A stretch of 64,000 nucleotides of DNA from Adiantum capillus-veneris. Its lineage: Eukaryota > Streptophyta > Polypodiopsida > Polypodiales > Pteridaceae. Position 1 is the stretch's first letter, and the number at the start of each line of letters is the position of its first letter. The translations under genes and the position numbers were made by a program. Shown here piece after piece: positions 46,266-55,442 of the stretch. A model generated the notes under the pieces. It ran no database searches and had not been told where the DNA came from. It worked only from the letters and a program-made list of their open reading frames with translations. The stretch covers positions 69,994,935 to 70,058,934 of the forward strand of contig CM043950.1 in assembly GCA_014529385.2 (NCBI GenBank), given 5' to 3'.

Positions 46266-48020
46266 ATGGCTGACAACAACAACACAGACGTGTTCAAGAT
46301 GTTTGCTACTGAGGACAGGTTGGATGGGGACAACTACCCTATGTGGGCTTACATGATGCAACATGTTCTTGTGTCAAAGGGTGTCTGGAACATTGTGCAG
46401 GGCATTGATGTACGTCCTGGTTCTGAGGATGTAGGCGATGTTGCAGATCTTGCTGCAAGGATTGCAGCTGTTAGAGTTGTTTTGCCTATGGTAGAACAAG
46501 CTCGTTGGGATGTTAAGGATGCGCAGGCTCATGCATTGATTGCGTTGTCTGTGAAGCGCACCATTGTTCCTCACATCCGTTCAGCAAAATCTGCAAAACA
46601 GGCTTGGGATATTTTAGCAGGTCTTTATGCAAGCCGCAATGAGGCTAAAATTGCTTTGCTGCGTAAAGAGCTGGAGTCGAAGATTATGCATGAGGAAGAT
46701 GATATGGACACTTTCCTTGCTAGTGTCAAGGATATCAATGAGCAGCTTATTTCTGCAGGTGAAGTCATTTCAGACAGTTCCCTTGTGCAGACTGTTCTTG
46801 ATGCCTTACCAGATTCCTACCAGACTTTTGCTAGTACTTGGAGACTGATGACCCAAGGAAATCCTGAAGTTGTCAAGTTTGATGCATTATGCACATTGCT
46901 GTTGCAAGAGTCACTTTCTAGAAAAAACAGGACTAGGCAGCGTACAGTTGAACATGCTTTTATTGCTTCTCAAAGAAAGGGTGGTAACAGTAATGCAGCC
47001 ACTTCTTATGGTTCTACTGCGAGTGGCAAAAATTATGTTCCTAATGCTTTTGCTGGCAGTATTTCTTCTGGCAATTCTGGTGATAAGGGCAAAAAGAAGA
47101 TGCGTTGCCATTATTGTAAGGCCAATGATCACTTGATCAAGTCATGTCCTAAGTTGAAGGCCAAAGAGGCTAAGAAGAAAGAGGGTGGTTCCACTGCAAA
47201 TGCTGGTTCCACTACAAATGCAGCCATTGTTGAGTCTTCTGTGAAAGGAGACTGTAATGCTGATGTTGATGCAAAATGGGATTTTAGCGTAGAGTGCACT
47301 TACAATCCTGCTGTCCATGATGCATGCTTGTCAGTTGCTGCAGATTCACATGTGTGGTATTTTGACAGTGGTGCTACAAAGCACATTACCTCACATCGTG
47401 AATTGTTTACCTCTCTCGAGTTAATCCCTCATGGGAATTCAGTCACTTGTGCCAACAACGCCTCTTATCCAGTTCAAGGAGTTGGAAAGATTGTGCTCAC
47501 TGCTGATAATGGCAGTTCCCTCACACTTGTTGATGCACTTTATGTATCTGGGATCAAGAACAATCTCTTGTCTGTATCCGCACTTGCTGGACTTGGACTT
47601 GTGGTCAAATTTGTGGATGACAGATGTACAGTTCATGATCTCAGTTTTGGTGATGAAATTGTTGCATCTGGGCTTTTGTGCCGTGGGTTGTATAAGCTCA
47701 CTTTGTATGACAAGTGTGGACAAAATTTTGCAAATACTGTTGCAGATTCAAGGGCTATTTCAGATGCAAAACTTTGGCATGCACGTTTTGGTCATCTGAA
47801 TTTTGCCAGTTTGCTGCGTTTGCAGAAATCTGATATGGTTGCTTCTTTGCCACCTCTTGAAGCACCTGTCAAACATGTTTGTGAAGGCTGTATTTTGGGT
47901 AAGATGCAACCTTCTAAGTTTCCAAAGGATGGTTCAGTTCGGGCCACATGCAGGTTGCAACTTGTGCATAGTGATGTTTGTGGGCCCATGCAAACTCCGT
48001 CCTTGGGCAATTACCTGTAG
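46266..48020 (+). CDS. gag-pol: copia element 5 gag-protease-integrase (stops in integrase core)
   Basis: 585 codons from MADNNN; I prefer this Met over an upstream in-frame one at 46206 because it follows the leader and matches elements 1 and 2. Capsid region of the UBN2 type, with KLWNIVQG-like and LASVKDINEQL segments. Zinc knuckle CHYCKANDHLIKSC, protease WYFDSGATKHIT, GAG-pre-integrase KLWHARFGHLNF with a Cys pair in CEGCILGK. The first integrase Asp is in HSDVCGP. The frame ends at TAG 48018-48020 (Tyr in relatives), inside the integrase core, so the catalytic Asp and Glu downstream are cut off. One frame joins gag to pol, as in typical copia elements. Confidence 0.88.
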   Translation: MADNNNTDVFKMFATEDRLDGDNYPMWAYMMQHVLVSKGVWNIVQGIDVRPGSEDVGDVADLAARIAAVRVVLPMVEQARWDVKDAQAHALIALSVKRTIVPHIRSAKSAKQAWDILAGLYASRNEAKIALLRKELESKIMHEEDDMDTFLASVKDINEQLISAGEVISDSSLVQTVLDALPDSYQTFASTWRLMTQGNPEVVKFDALCTLLLQESLSRKNRTRQRTVEHAFIASQRKGGNSNAATSYGSTASGKNYVPNAFAGSISSGNSGDKGKKKMRCHYCKANDHLIKSCPKLKAKEAKKKEGGSTANAGSTTNAAIVESSVKGDCNADVDAKWDFSVECTYNPAVHDACLSVAADSHVWYFDSGATKHITSHRELFTSLELIPHGNSVTCANNASYPVQGVGKIVLTADNGSSLTLVDALYVSGIKNNLLSVSALAGLGLVVKFVDDRCTVHDLSFGDEIVASGLLCRGLYKLTLYDKCGQNFANTVADSRAISDAKLWHARFGHLNFASLLRLQKSDMVASLPPLEAPVKHVCEGCILGKMQPSKFPKDGSVRATCRLQLVHSDVCGPMQTPSLGNYL

Positions 48021-49436
48021 TTCGGGACTTTCATTGATGATTACTCCAGGCATGCATGGGTATTTCCGCTTAAAGCGAAGTCCGAAGTTTTTATGTGCTT
48101 CAAACAATTTCTGGCTATGGCTGAAAATGCCTCGAAAGGTACTATGGGCACCCTCCGTTATGATCGAGGGGGGGAGTATACGTCTCATGAATTTAATGCA
48201 TTTCTGGCTAGTCGTGGGATAAAACACCAATGTACAGTGCCTTATACACATCAGCAGAATGGTGTTGCTGAGAGGAAAAATAGGTCACTGACGGAAATGG
48301 CATGATGTATGGTCAAAAGTCAAGCTTTGCCGCATTCTTTTTGGCTTGAGGCCATTATGTAAGCCACTTATGTACTTAACAGGTGTCCTAAGAAAGCTTT
48401 GCAGTCTATTACTCCATCTGAAGCATGGCATGATAGAATTGAGCACATGCGTGTTTTTGGCTGTTTGGCATATGCTTTGGTGCCACAAGTGCAGCACAGA
48501 AAATTGGATGATAAGGCTGTCAAATGTATTTTTGTAGGTTATACTGCTGAAAGCAAAGGTTACAGGTTGTATCATCCGCAAACAAAACGTATTCTGGTTT
48601 CACGGGATGTAGTGTTTGTGGAAGATTCTGTTCAGCCCTTGCTGTCATGTACTAGAGACAGTAATGTAAGCTCACAGGACATTTATGACACTTTGTTGCC
48701 TCTTTTCAACGGTGGAAATACGAATGTAAGTTCCAATGAGGCAAATGTACAGCCTATGGGGGTTTCTGAAAATGTTCTAGATCAGCCTATTACTGATGTA
48801 GATGTACATGATGTACTTGATGAGGAAAGGGTTGAAAATGAGCAGGCTAGAGGTATGCCAAAATGGCTGGTGCACACTTTGCGTGACAGTAAATTGGATG
48901 CACCTTTGTCTAGTCGTACTCGTTCAGGCTCTCGCCATGCATCTTATGCATCAGATTGTTATGCTTTGGCTGTGTCTAGTTTACATGATGTTGAGGAGCC
49001 TCTATCTTTTGATGAAGCACAGAATTCAAAAAATTGGATGGCTGCCATGCAATCAGAATATGATGCACTTATAGAGAATGACACATGGACTTTATGTGAT
49101 TTGCCTCCTGGCAAAAATGCCATTGGTACGAAGTGGGTTTACAAGTTGAAACGTAAGCCGGATGGTGAGATCGATCGCCATAAGGCTCGACTTGTTGCAA
49201 AGTGTTATGCATAGCAAAAAGGCATAGATTATGAAGAGACTTTTGCTCCCACTTGTCGTATGACTACTGTGCGTTTTCTATGTGCATTGGCAGCTCATTT
49301 TGGTTGGGATGTACATTAATCAGACATTGTTACTGCTTTCTGGAATGGTGACATATTTGAGGAAGTTTATGTAACGCAGCCTCACGGTTTTGTCATAAAA
49401 GGACAAGAGGACAAAGCGTGCAAATGTAACAAGGCT
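48021..49436 (+). pseudogene. pol: copia element 5 integrase remainder and linker
   Basis: Continues the polyprotein after the TAG: TFIDDYSRHAWVFPLK, RYDRGGEY and the QQNGVAERKNRS motif with the Glu. TGA near 48303, TAA near 48361 and TAG near 49213 break it; relatives have Gln or Cys codons there. The piece 48399-49214 is an open linker into RT (WMAAMQ, TKWVYKLKRKP). Confidence 0.85.
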
Positions 49437-50680
49437 TTGTATGGGTTGAAGCAATCTCCTCGTGCTTGGTATGAGAAAGCTGACACTCATTTGGTCAAAC
49501 AAGGCTTTCGTAACAGTCCAACAGAAAGCACATTGTATGTAAAGCGTGAGGGTGATGTACTTCTCATTGTGGTTCTTTATGTTGATGATTTGCTGATCAC
49601 TGGACCAAATGAGAGACATATTGCTGAATTTAAGGCTTATTTGAATGCTACTTTCAAGATGAAAGATTTGGGGCTGTTGCATCATTATATGGGTATACAG
49701 TTTAAGCAGTGTGATGGTGGTATTGCTTTGTGTCAAAAAAGTTACATAGAGACATTGTTATGTAAGTTTGGACTTGAGGATTACAAACCTATTGCCACTC
49801 CCATGGAAGCAGGTTTGAAGTTGAGTCTACATGATGCTGGTGATCCTGCTGATGTCACTGTTTACCAAACTGCTGTTGGCTGCCTCATTTATGTATGCAA
49901 CACGAGGCCGGATATTCAGTTTGCAGTCTCACAGGTCAGCAGATTTATGCATAGCCATGGGTCTAAGCATTGGCAGGCTGTCAAGAGGATTTTTCGCTAC
50001 GTTAGTGGCACTTTACATCTTGGCTTGTTTTATCCCAAGGGGGATCATTGCCGCCAGACTTACATGCTTTTTCGGACTCAGATTGGGCTGGTTGTTTTGA
50101 CACGCGAGTGTCCACAAGTGGTTTTTGTTTCATGCTTGGCAGTTCATGTATATCATGGTTGAGCAAGAAGCAACCTACTGTGGCCACTTCGAGTTGTGAG
50201 GCTGAGTACAGGGCAGTCTTCACAGCTACGGTTGAGTGTGTATGGCTCACACGCCTTATGGTTGATTTGGGTGTTGGACAGGACACTGCCAACACTATCT
50301 ACACTGACAGTCAGAGCGCATTGGCAGTTATGAGGAACCCAGTTTTTCATGCTCGCACAAAGCACATTGAGGTGCATTACCACTATGTCAGGGAGAGGCT
50401 CTCAGCAGGAGAGATCAGCTTGGCTTATGTGCCAACACAGGACAACCTTGCAGATCTTTTCACAAAGGCATTGTCTCGTGAGAAGCTTGAAGCTTTCCGC
50501 AAAGCTTTGGGCTTACTCCCCTTTGTGGACTTATCCTGTCCTCAGGGCATGGCACTTCCCTTTACTCATGTGCCAGCTCTTGTTCACCGCATCACTCCAG
50601 GGGGGATTTGTTACCATATACATGTGGTAGTGATGTGTGTGAACACACTAGGACCGATGGGGCATTTTTTCCCTCTTTAG
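49437..50680 (+). pseudogene. pol: copia element 5 RT C-part and RNase H
   Basis: 49437-50162 has YGLKQSPRAWY and the catalytic YVDDLL; a one-base loss near 50045 shifts the frame. 50048-50680 holds RNase H (DSDWAGCFD, SSCEAEYRA, TDSQSALAV). The family stop after GLLPFVD is lost (TTA for TGA), so the frame runs on through the polypurine tract into the 3' LTR up to 50680. Confidence 0.88.
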
Positions 50681-50835
50681 GAGGTTTTTCCCCCCGTTCA
50701 TAGTATATACGCCCATCACTCTAGGGCTATCTATCTTTCCATTGCACACTAAGTAACACACTCTCTATTGTGTGCCTTGAGCTTCCTTCGTCTTCTCCAA
50801 GCTGTGTGTGTTTCTCTGCAACCCTAATTCCAACA
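50609..50835 (+). repeat. 3' LTR of copia element 5
   Basis: 227 bp, preceded by the polypurine stretch ccaggggggatt (about 50597-50608) and followed by GTATT. Confidence 0.95.
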
Positions 50836-50840
50836 GTATT

Positions 50841-51315
50841 TCCCAGTGTTTGGTGCTATCACTTTGTGATTTGAATCAATTTCAGCTCTGTTTGGTCAGA
50901 TTTTGTAAATTTCAGAGTCTTATGGCCTTTTTGCCAAAGTTATGGTTTTCTGGTGTCTCGACTCTAACTTTTGTCCCAAATATGACTGGAATGTGATTTA
51001 CTTATCCTACTCCTAAGTACATAAATGAAAGAACATAAAGAAATGAATCAAACAAAACAAACAAGGCGGATTTTGGGTGAGATTTCAGTACTCAATCGAA
51101 TTAGAGAAATTGAAGAGCAAAAATGCGTTGAACACTCTCACTCACATCTCCCTAAATCTCCTAAGAGAGGGTCTAGCCGGTCCACTGACTCTAGACTCCA
51201 CTAAGCTCTAAACCCCTGTCTAGCAGCCTAATTGAGGTGTAAAATGGATATGTGGATTGATCTTCTTTTAAGGAAGCTAACTGCGTACTCGGACACTCAT
51301 CACCTAAGGTACATT
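50841..51315 (-). other. Leader of gypsy element 4, part next to the primer site
   Basis: Non-coding sequence between element 5 and the primer-binding site; no frame of interest. Confidence 0.6.
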
Positions 51316-51332
51316 TCTCAACAACGGCGCCA
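51315..51332 (-). other. Primer-binding site of element 4
   Basis: On the minus strand TGGCGCCGTTG followed by TTGAGAA, one base after the LTR. The first 11 bases match the Asp-tRNA type used by element 3; the rest has diverged. Confidence 0.7.
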
Positions 51333-51333
51333 A

Positions 51334-52163
51334 TGTTTGCGGGTCGTCGCGATGGACGTCCATAGCATAGCTCTCACGCATCAACATAAAATATCAATAC
51401 AAGGGAAGCGACCAGGATGAGGCATGGAAACTCACTAGGGTGTCAATCCTAATGAAGTGAACTCGATGAGATGCAACTATTAACTCTGCAAGCAAATCAT
51501 ACGCACTAAAGCCAAGTAATCTGCCTATGTCCTTCTACACAGCTCTACAGTCATCACGCCCGTTTACCATGCAAATCATATTGGATTCGCACGAAACTTG
51601 AAGGGAAGCTACAGGGGACTATCAGGAACATATTCTATCACTGTCACAGCATTCTGGAGAGGTACAAAGATCGCGATCGTTCATCCCAATGTCAGCAAAA
51701 ACAACAAACAGGTGATCCTAAAGGGTCGTTTTAGGGTCCGTAAAGCCTCTCCTAGGGTCAAAACAACATTAAAATACGCATATAAGCACTCAAAACAACG
51801 ATTTAAGCTCTCAAACTCGTAGTTAAAAACCTACACCGAATCTTTAATGATTACACTTGAATGGAAGAGCAAAGTAAGAGGAACACAATGCAATAAACGA
51901 ATCTGAATTTGGATTACCGTAGCCACAGTATTGAAGATTACAAGTTGGAGCAAGAAGAAGCTCTCAAACGTATGCTGTCTTCTCAGTTTCTCATAAAGAA
52001 AGATGATGTTCAAACTTACAAAATTGACCTTTATAGTTTAGGTCTTTACAAATGGCTTTTCCGGCCAAAAGCTCCTAAACTTCTAACTGGCTCTCTAATA
52101 TACAATTGCTCCCAGAAAAATAATCATAAATTCTTTTACAAGTTCTCGGCTTAGAGATGCTCT
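51334..52163 (-). repeat. 5' LTR of gypsy element 4, truncated
   Basis: About 830 bp matching 28955-29758. The outer 86 bp or so, corresponding to 29759-29844, are missing. The junction with element 2 gag at 52161-52163 has the overlap tct. It contains a GATCGCGATC dyad at 51669-51678. Confidence 0.88.
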
Positions 52164-52587
52164 TCGACTCCAGCTCTTTACGCAACAAAGCAATTTTAGC
52201 CTCATTGCGGCTTGCATAAAGACCTGCTAGAATATCCCAAACTTGTTTTGCAAATTTTGCTGAACGGATGTGAGGAACAATGGTGCGCTTCACAGACAAC
52301 GCAATCAATGCATGAGCCTGCGTATCCTTTACATCCCAACGAGCTTGTTTTTCCATAGGCAAAACAACTCTAACAACAGCAATCCTTGCAGCAAGACCTG
52401 CAACATCCTCAACATTGCCTACATGCTCAAAACCAGGACATACATCAATGCCCTGCACAATGTTCCAGACACCCTTTGACACAAGAACATGTTGCATCAT
52501 ATAAGCCCACATAGGGTAGTTGTCCCCATCCAACCTGTCCTCAGCAGCAAACATCTTGAACACATCTGTGTTGTTGTTGTCAGCCAT
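52164..52587 (-). pseudogene. gag: copia element 2 gag N-terminal part
   Basis: Start MADNNN at 52587 (minus), family match to element 5, open until the element-4 junction. It covers the N-terminal capsid region through LLRKELESK. The next 53 bp of gag are missing and the gene resumes at 28954. Confidence 0.9.
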
Positions 52588-52908
52588 GGTAAATGCTGCA
52601 CCTGATGTGAAAACTGCCCGAAAACAGGAGAAACGGAGCGAGAACAACACGTGCTATATAGAACAAACCGTAGAAGACTATAAGTCACCTGTTATGCAAA
52701 AAATGGCACCAACAGAAATTTTGCACAAAATGACGAAATAGCCACTGCATGTAGTGGAAATGGAGGCCGAAATGAGGCCAAATCAAAAATCTGAGCAGAC
52801 CTGAATATTTGTTGAGCTGCGAACGCTCACCAAAGCTCACTAAAATTGGAGAAAGGGAGCAGGCGTGTACTAGAACACTTGGCAACTAAGCCTGGGAGGA
52901 CGCAACCT
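52588..52908 (-). other. Leader of copia element 2
   Basis: Non-coding leader between primer site and gag, homologous to 45918-46265 of element 5. Confidence 0.75.
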
Positions 52909-52920
52909 GCTCTGATACCA
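52909..52920 (-). other. Primer-binding site of copia element 2
   Basis: On the minus strand TGGTATCAGAGC, two bases after the LTR: initiator-Met type. Confidence 0.9.
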
Positions 52921-52922
52921 AT

Positions 52923-53150
52923 TGTTGGAATTAAGGTTGCAGAGAAACGCACACAGCTTGGAGACGACGAAGGAAGCTCAAGGCACACAATACAGAGTGT
53001 ATTACTTAGTGTGCAATGGAAAGATAGATAGCCCTAGAGTGATGGGCGTATATACAATGCACGGGGGAAAAAACCTCCTAAAGAGGGAAAAAAATGCCCC
53101 GGCAGTCCTAGTGTGTTCACACACATCACTACCACATGTATATGGTAACA
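52923..53150 (-). repeat. 5' LTR of copia element 2
   Basis: 228 bp, reverse complement of the family LTR, followed by the target copy GTGTC (53151-53155). Confidence 0.95.
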
Positions 53151-53351
53151 GTGTCTCAGCTTAATATCTTGCCGTTTTCAATTTTCAAAATGCAGGGTTG
53201 AACGCAAGGGGAAAAGCAGAAATTCCGCCCCAAAATAGAGAAAAATAGTGTAAAAACCTGAAAAAGTAGCCTAATGTTTTAAAATTTCCTCTTGGCAAAT
53301 TCAAGGAAGGGAATTTTGTATGTTTGAAAAATTGATTTTTCCCGAACACTG
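53151..53351. other. Right body of the hAT miniature element
   Basis: About 200 bp, AT-rich, no coding capacity, ending in the 17-bp terminal repeat. The left body is only 22 bp. Confidence 0.85.
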
Positions 53352-53415
53352 CCTACCACCAAAACGCCCCCCCCACATGTAGATCACCTACAGCCATCGA
53401 TTGTGTGCCACACAA

Positions 53416-53423
53416 CCCCCCCC

Positions 53424-53466
<43 letters not shown>

Positions 53467-53598
53467 GTTTGTTTGTGGGTGCTCGTTTTCAGCGGCCGTC
53501 CTGGTGCCAGCAAGCCAGTTCACAGCTACCTGCTCACCAACCCGCAACTTTTCTTGGCTTATAGTCGTCATCAGCAGCAACATACCACCCCCTTTCCA

Positions 53599-53672
<74 letters not shown>

Positions 53673-53708
53673 CATGTGTGATTGATAACTCTCTCTCTCT
53701 CTCTCTCT
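53416..53708. repeat. Poly-C, (CT)n and (AC)n microsatellites
   Basis: C tract 53416-53433, CT tract to about 53462, AC tract 53601-53670, and a short CT tract 53690-53708. Open frames across them are artefacts. Confidence 0.97.
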
Positions 53709-54173
53709 ATCTATCTCCCTACAGCCACTGCGCCGCCAATGCGGTTGCATGCCTCACTGTGTTCAACTTGAATATGGAGTCCAAGCTTTAGGGGGGCAAG
53801 AGCCATCTGCATTGTCACTTGTTTACCATCTTTCAATAGCTTCCACATTACAAACGACCCTTCACAAGAGGAACGAGTTCGAAAAATTACATCTCTTGCC
53901 TGTAGCTTGTATGCACTTGCAGCCTTTCAATGAAAAGTATTCCGCTTTTGTGTGCTAGATCAGTACGACTACCTACAAAGGTGACATAGCAGGAACTCGG
54001 CACAGATGCTCGTGTCTTAGACTGCATCTTCAATTGACTCGGGCCTCTCAAGTTCAAGAAGCGAGTTTTATGTATTGGATGCAAGGGAGTACACCGAGTG
54101 GGAGCAGCAAAATAAAAATAAAAGTTGCAATTGATGGAGAGGATGATCAAATGAGGGTGATGATCAATAAGGT
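53709..54173. other. No gene recognised
   Basis: Unique-looking sequence with short frames on both strands and no motif I can name. Confidence 0.4.
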
Positions 54174-54305
54174 ATGCCAACCCACCTCTTTTTGGATTTG
54201 AAAAGTTCCTACCTACCACCTTTCACTTTATTGACGGGCATGCCAACCCACCTCTTTTTGGATTTGAAAAGTTCCTACCTACCACCTTTCACTTTATTTT
54301 TGTAC
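54174..54305. repeat. 66-bp tandem duplication
   Basis: Two nearly identical units, 54174-54239 and 54240-54305, each starting atgccaacccacc. Confidence 0.95.
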
Positions 54306-54994
54306 CCAAGCATTGGTTTAGAGGATTGTATCGGTTTTGGTCTCTCCCTGCAAAGGCATCCCTTACAATGCACCTCTCATATCTATTTTACACTCTCATT
54401 TCAATTCTAGTTACCTTCTTACATCAAAAGAAAACGACATTAAAGGCTCGCAGCACCTCCCTTTCTTTGCTATATGATCATACTGTCAATGCCTTGTAGT
54501 CAAAAGCAATAGCAGTGTGCTAAGGCGGCGGCTCTTTGACTACTTCATGGAACAAGGCTCACTTGCTACGATAGTAATGCGCATTATGGCAATTACAACG
54601 GATGATATACACCCTATATTGCAACATTGTGTGCGAATCCCACATTTGCGTCCCCACTTGTGGCATGGGCCATTGCACATGTTTTCACAGTTTTTACCTC
54701 ATTTCTCATGGAACAAAAATTGCATTTTAAGATGCTACTTGGATATGGGGGGATGTCTTCATCACATTTAGCTCTTTGTCTGGCCTTTACAACTTTGGTT
54801 GCTCTTTGCCATGGGAATGTACATGCATGTATGCATGCGAAGATAGTTGGGACTGCACCAAAAGCTTGTGTCGTGTTTGAGAGTTCGAGGGTCCGTTTCC
54901 ACCCAATCTGATCCTTAAGTAAGATATGTGCTCCCATGGCAATCCTTTTATATTCAAGGGCTTCCTGATACTGCCGCGTCAACTCAACACGCTG
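54306..54994. other. No gene recognised
   Basis: A minus-strand frame of 122 codons (54982-54614) and a plus-strand frame (54627-54911) overlap. Neither shows a family motif, and I cannot say that either is real. Confidence 0.35.
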
Positions 54995-55250
54995 TTGCTT
55001 GGGTTAGTCTGAACCAGTCTTCTGGAACATGGTCCTAGTTGGAGCATTCCCTAAAAAATTATCTATAACTATTAGTGATCCCCTCTCGATTACACTCTCC
55101 TTTACTAGTAGGTCACTTTGTCGAAGCATGTCTCTTCCCCTTCCACTCATGAAGCGTCACGCTACATCCCGATCAAAGGATCGGTGGCTTGACACAACTC
55201 TGAGCCTTCAACTGCGTGGTATGATTCAAAAGGCATCTTCCCCCCCTATG

Positions 55251-55442
55251 CTAGGTGTTTGCGGCACCTCCGTAACTACGGCGTCTGCAACCTCTTCCAC
55301 TATATAAGGTGAGGGGAACTCCCTCACTTAGACTTGGTGTAGAATGGAAGGGTAAGGTCAGTTTGATGCTTCGCTTCTCAATAATCTGTATCCACTCCTG
55401 CTGTGATGATGGCTTCACTTCAAAGGTTTTATTCACCGCCAT
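55251..55442 (-). other. Conserved 63-codon minus-strand frame, copy A
   Basis: The same frame, start and stop are kept in copy B (59480-59671) with about ten residue changes (MAVNKTFEVKPSS against MAMNKTFEVKPSS). It overlaps the TATA-like tatataagg at 55301 on the other strand. It might be a small gene or a frame preserved by chance in a recent duplication. Confidence 0.25.
55299..55310 (+). promoter_or_regulatory. TATA-like promoter element, copy A
   Basis: actatataaggt, with a possible start region about 30 bases on. The same motif is at about 59529 in copy B. A splice-donor-like aagggtaag lies at about 55350. Confidence 0.4.

Larger units (their letters stand above)
45677..50835 (+). mobile_element. 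Ty1/copia element 5
   Basis: 5.16 kb, plus strand, in the leader of element 4 and opposite to it. LTRs 45677-45903 and 50609-50835 (227 bp each). Target duplication GTATT (45672-45676 and 50836-50840). The LTRs differ at about six positions by eye. Same family as elements 1 and 2, with the best-kept gag to integrase frame. Confidence 0.95.
28955..52163 (-). mobile_element. Ty3/gypsy element 4, very long, with copia element 5 inside
   Basis: Minus strand. 3' LTR 28955-29844, polypurine tract 29845-29858, 5' LTR 51334-52163 (truncated), primer site next to it. Without element 5 it is about 18 kb. Order from the right: leader, gag, zinc knuckles, protease, RT, RNase H, two HHCC modules, integrase, coiled coil, second protease-like domain, tail, and a large accessory frame. 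It belongs with element 3 by domain order and primer type but differs in LTRs. The right LTR has lost about 86 bp, together with the right target copy and 53 bp of element 2. Confidence 0.92.
11099..53150 (-). mobile_element. Ty1/copia element 2 (interrupted by elements 3, 4 and 5)
   Basis: Minus-strand copia element of the same family as 1 and 5. The 3' LTR is 11099-11325, the 5' LTR 52923-53150, and the target duplication GTGTC lies at 11094-11098 and 53151-53155. Its own sequence is 11099-14273, 28016-28954 and 52161-53150, about 5.1 kb. The gaps hold gypsy element 3 (flanked by AAAGG) and gypsy element 4. About 53 bp of its gag are missing beside element 4, lost with the end of that element's LTR. 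The LTRs differ at about 10-11 positions by eye. Confidence 0.93.
11077..53351. mobile_element. hAT-type miniature element, expanded by nested insertions
   Basis: The ends are perfect 17-bp inverted repeats: CAGTGTTCGGGAAAAAT at 11077-11093 and its reverse complement at 53335-53351. They are flanked by an 8-bp duplication CCTACCAC (11069-11076 and 53352-53359). An 8-bp target duplication with CAG...CTG ends is typical of hAT transposons. Only about 220 bp belong to the element itself (11077-11098 and 53151-53351), with no transposase, so it was non-autonomous and moved in trans. Copia element 2 inserted 22 bp from its left tip. Confidence 0.88.

Noticed and set aside
53353-53791. Frames through the poly-C, CT and AC tracts
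   Set aside because: Microsatellite artefacts on both strands.
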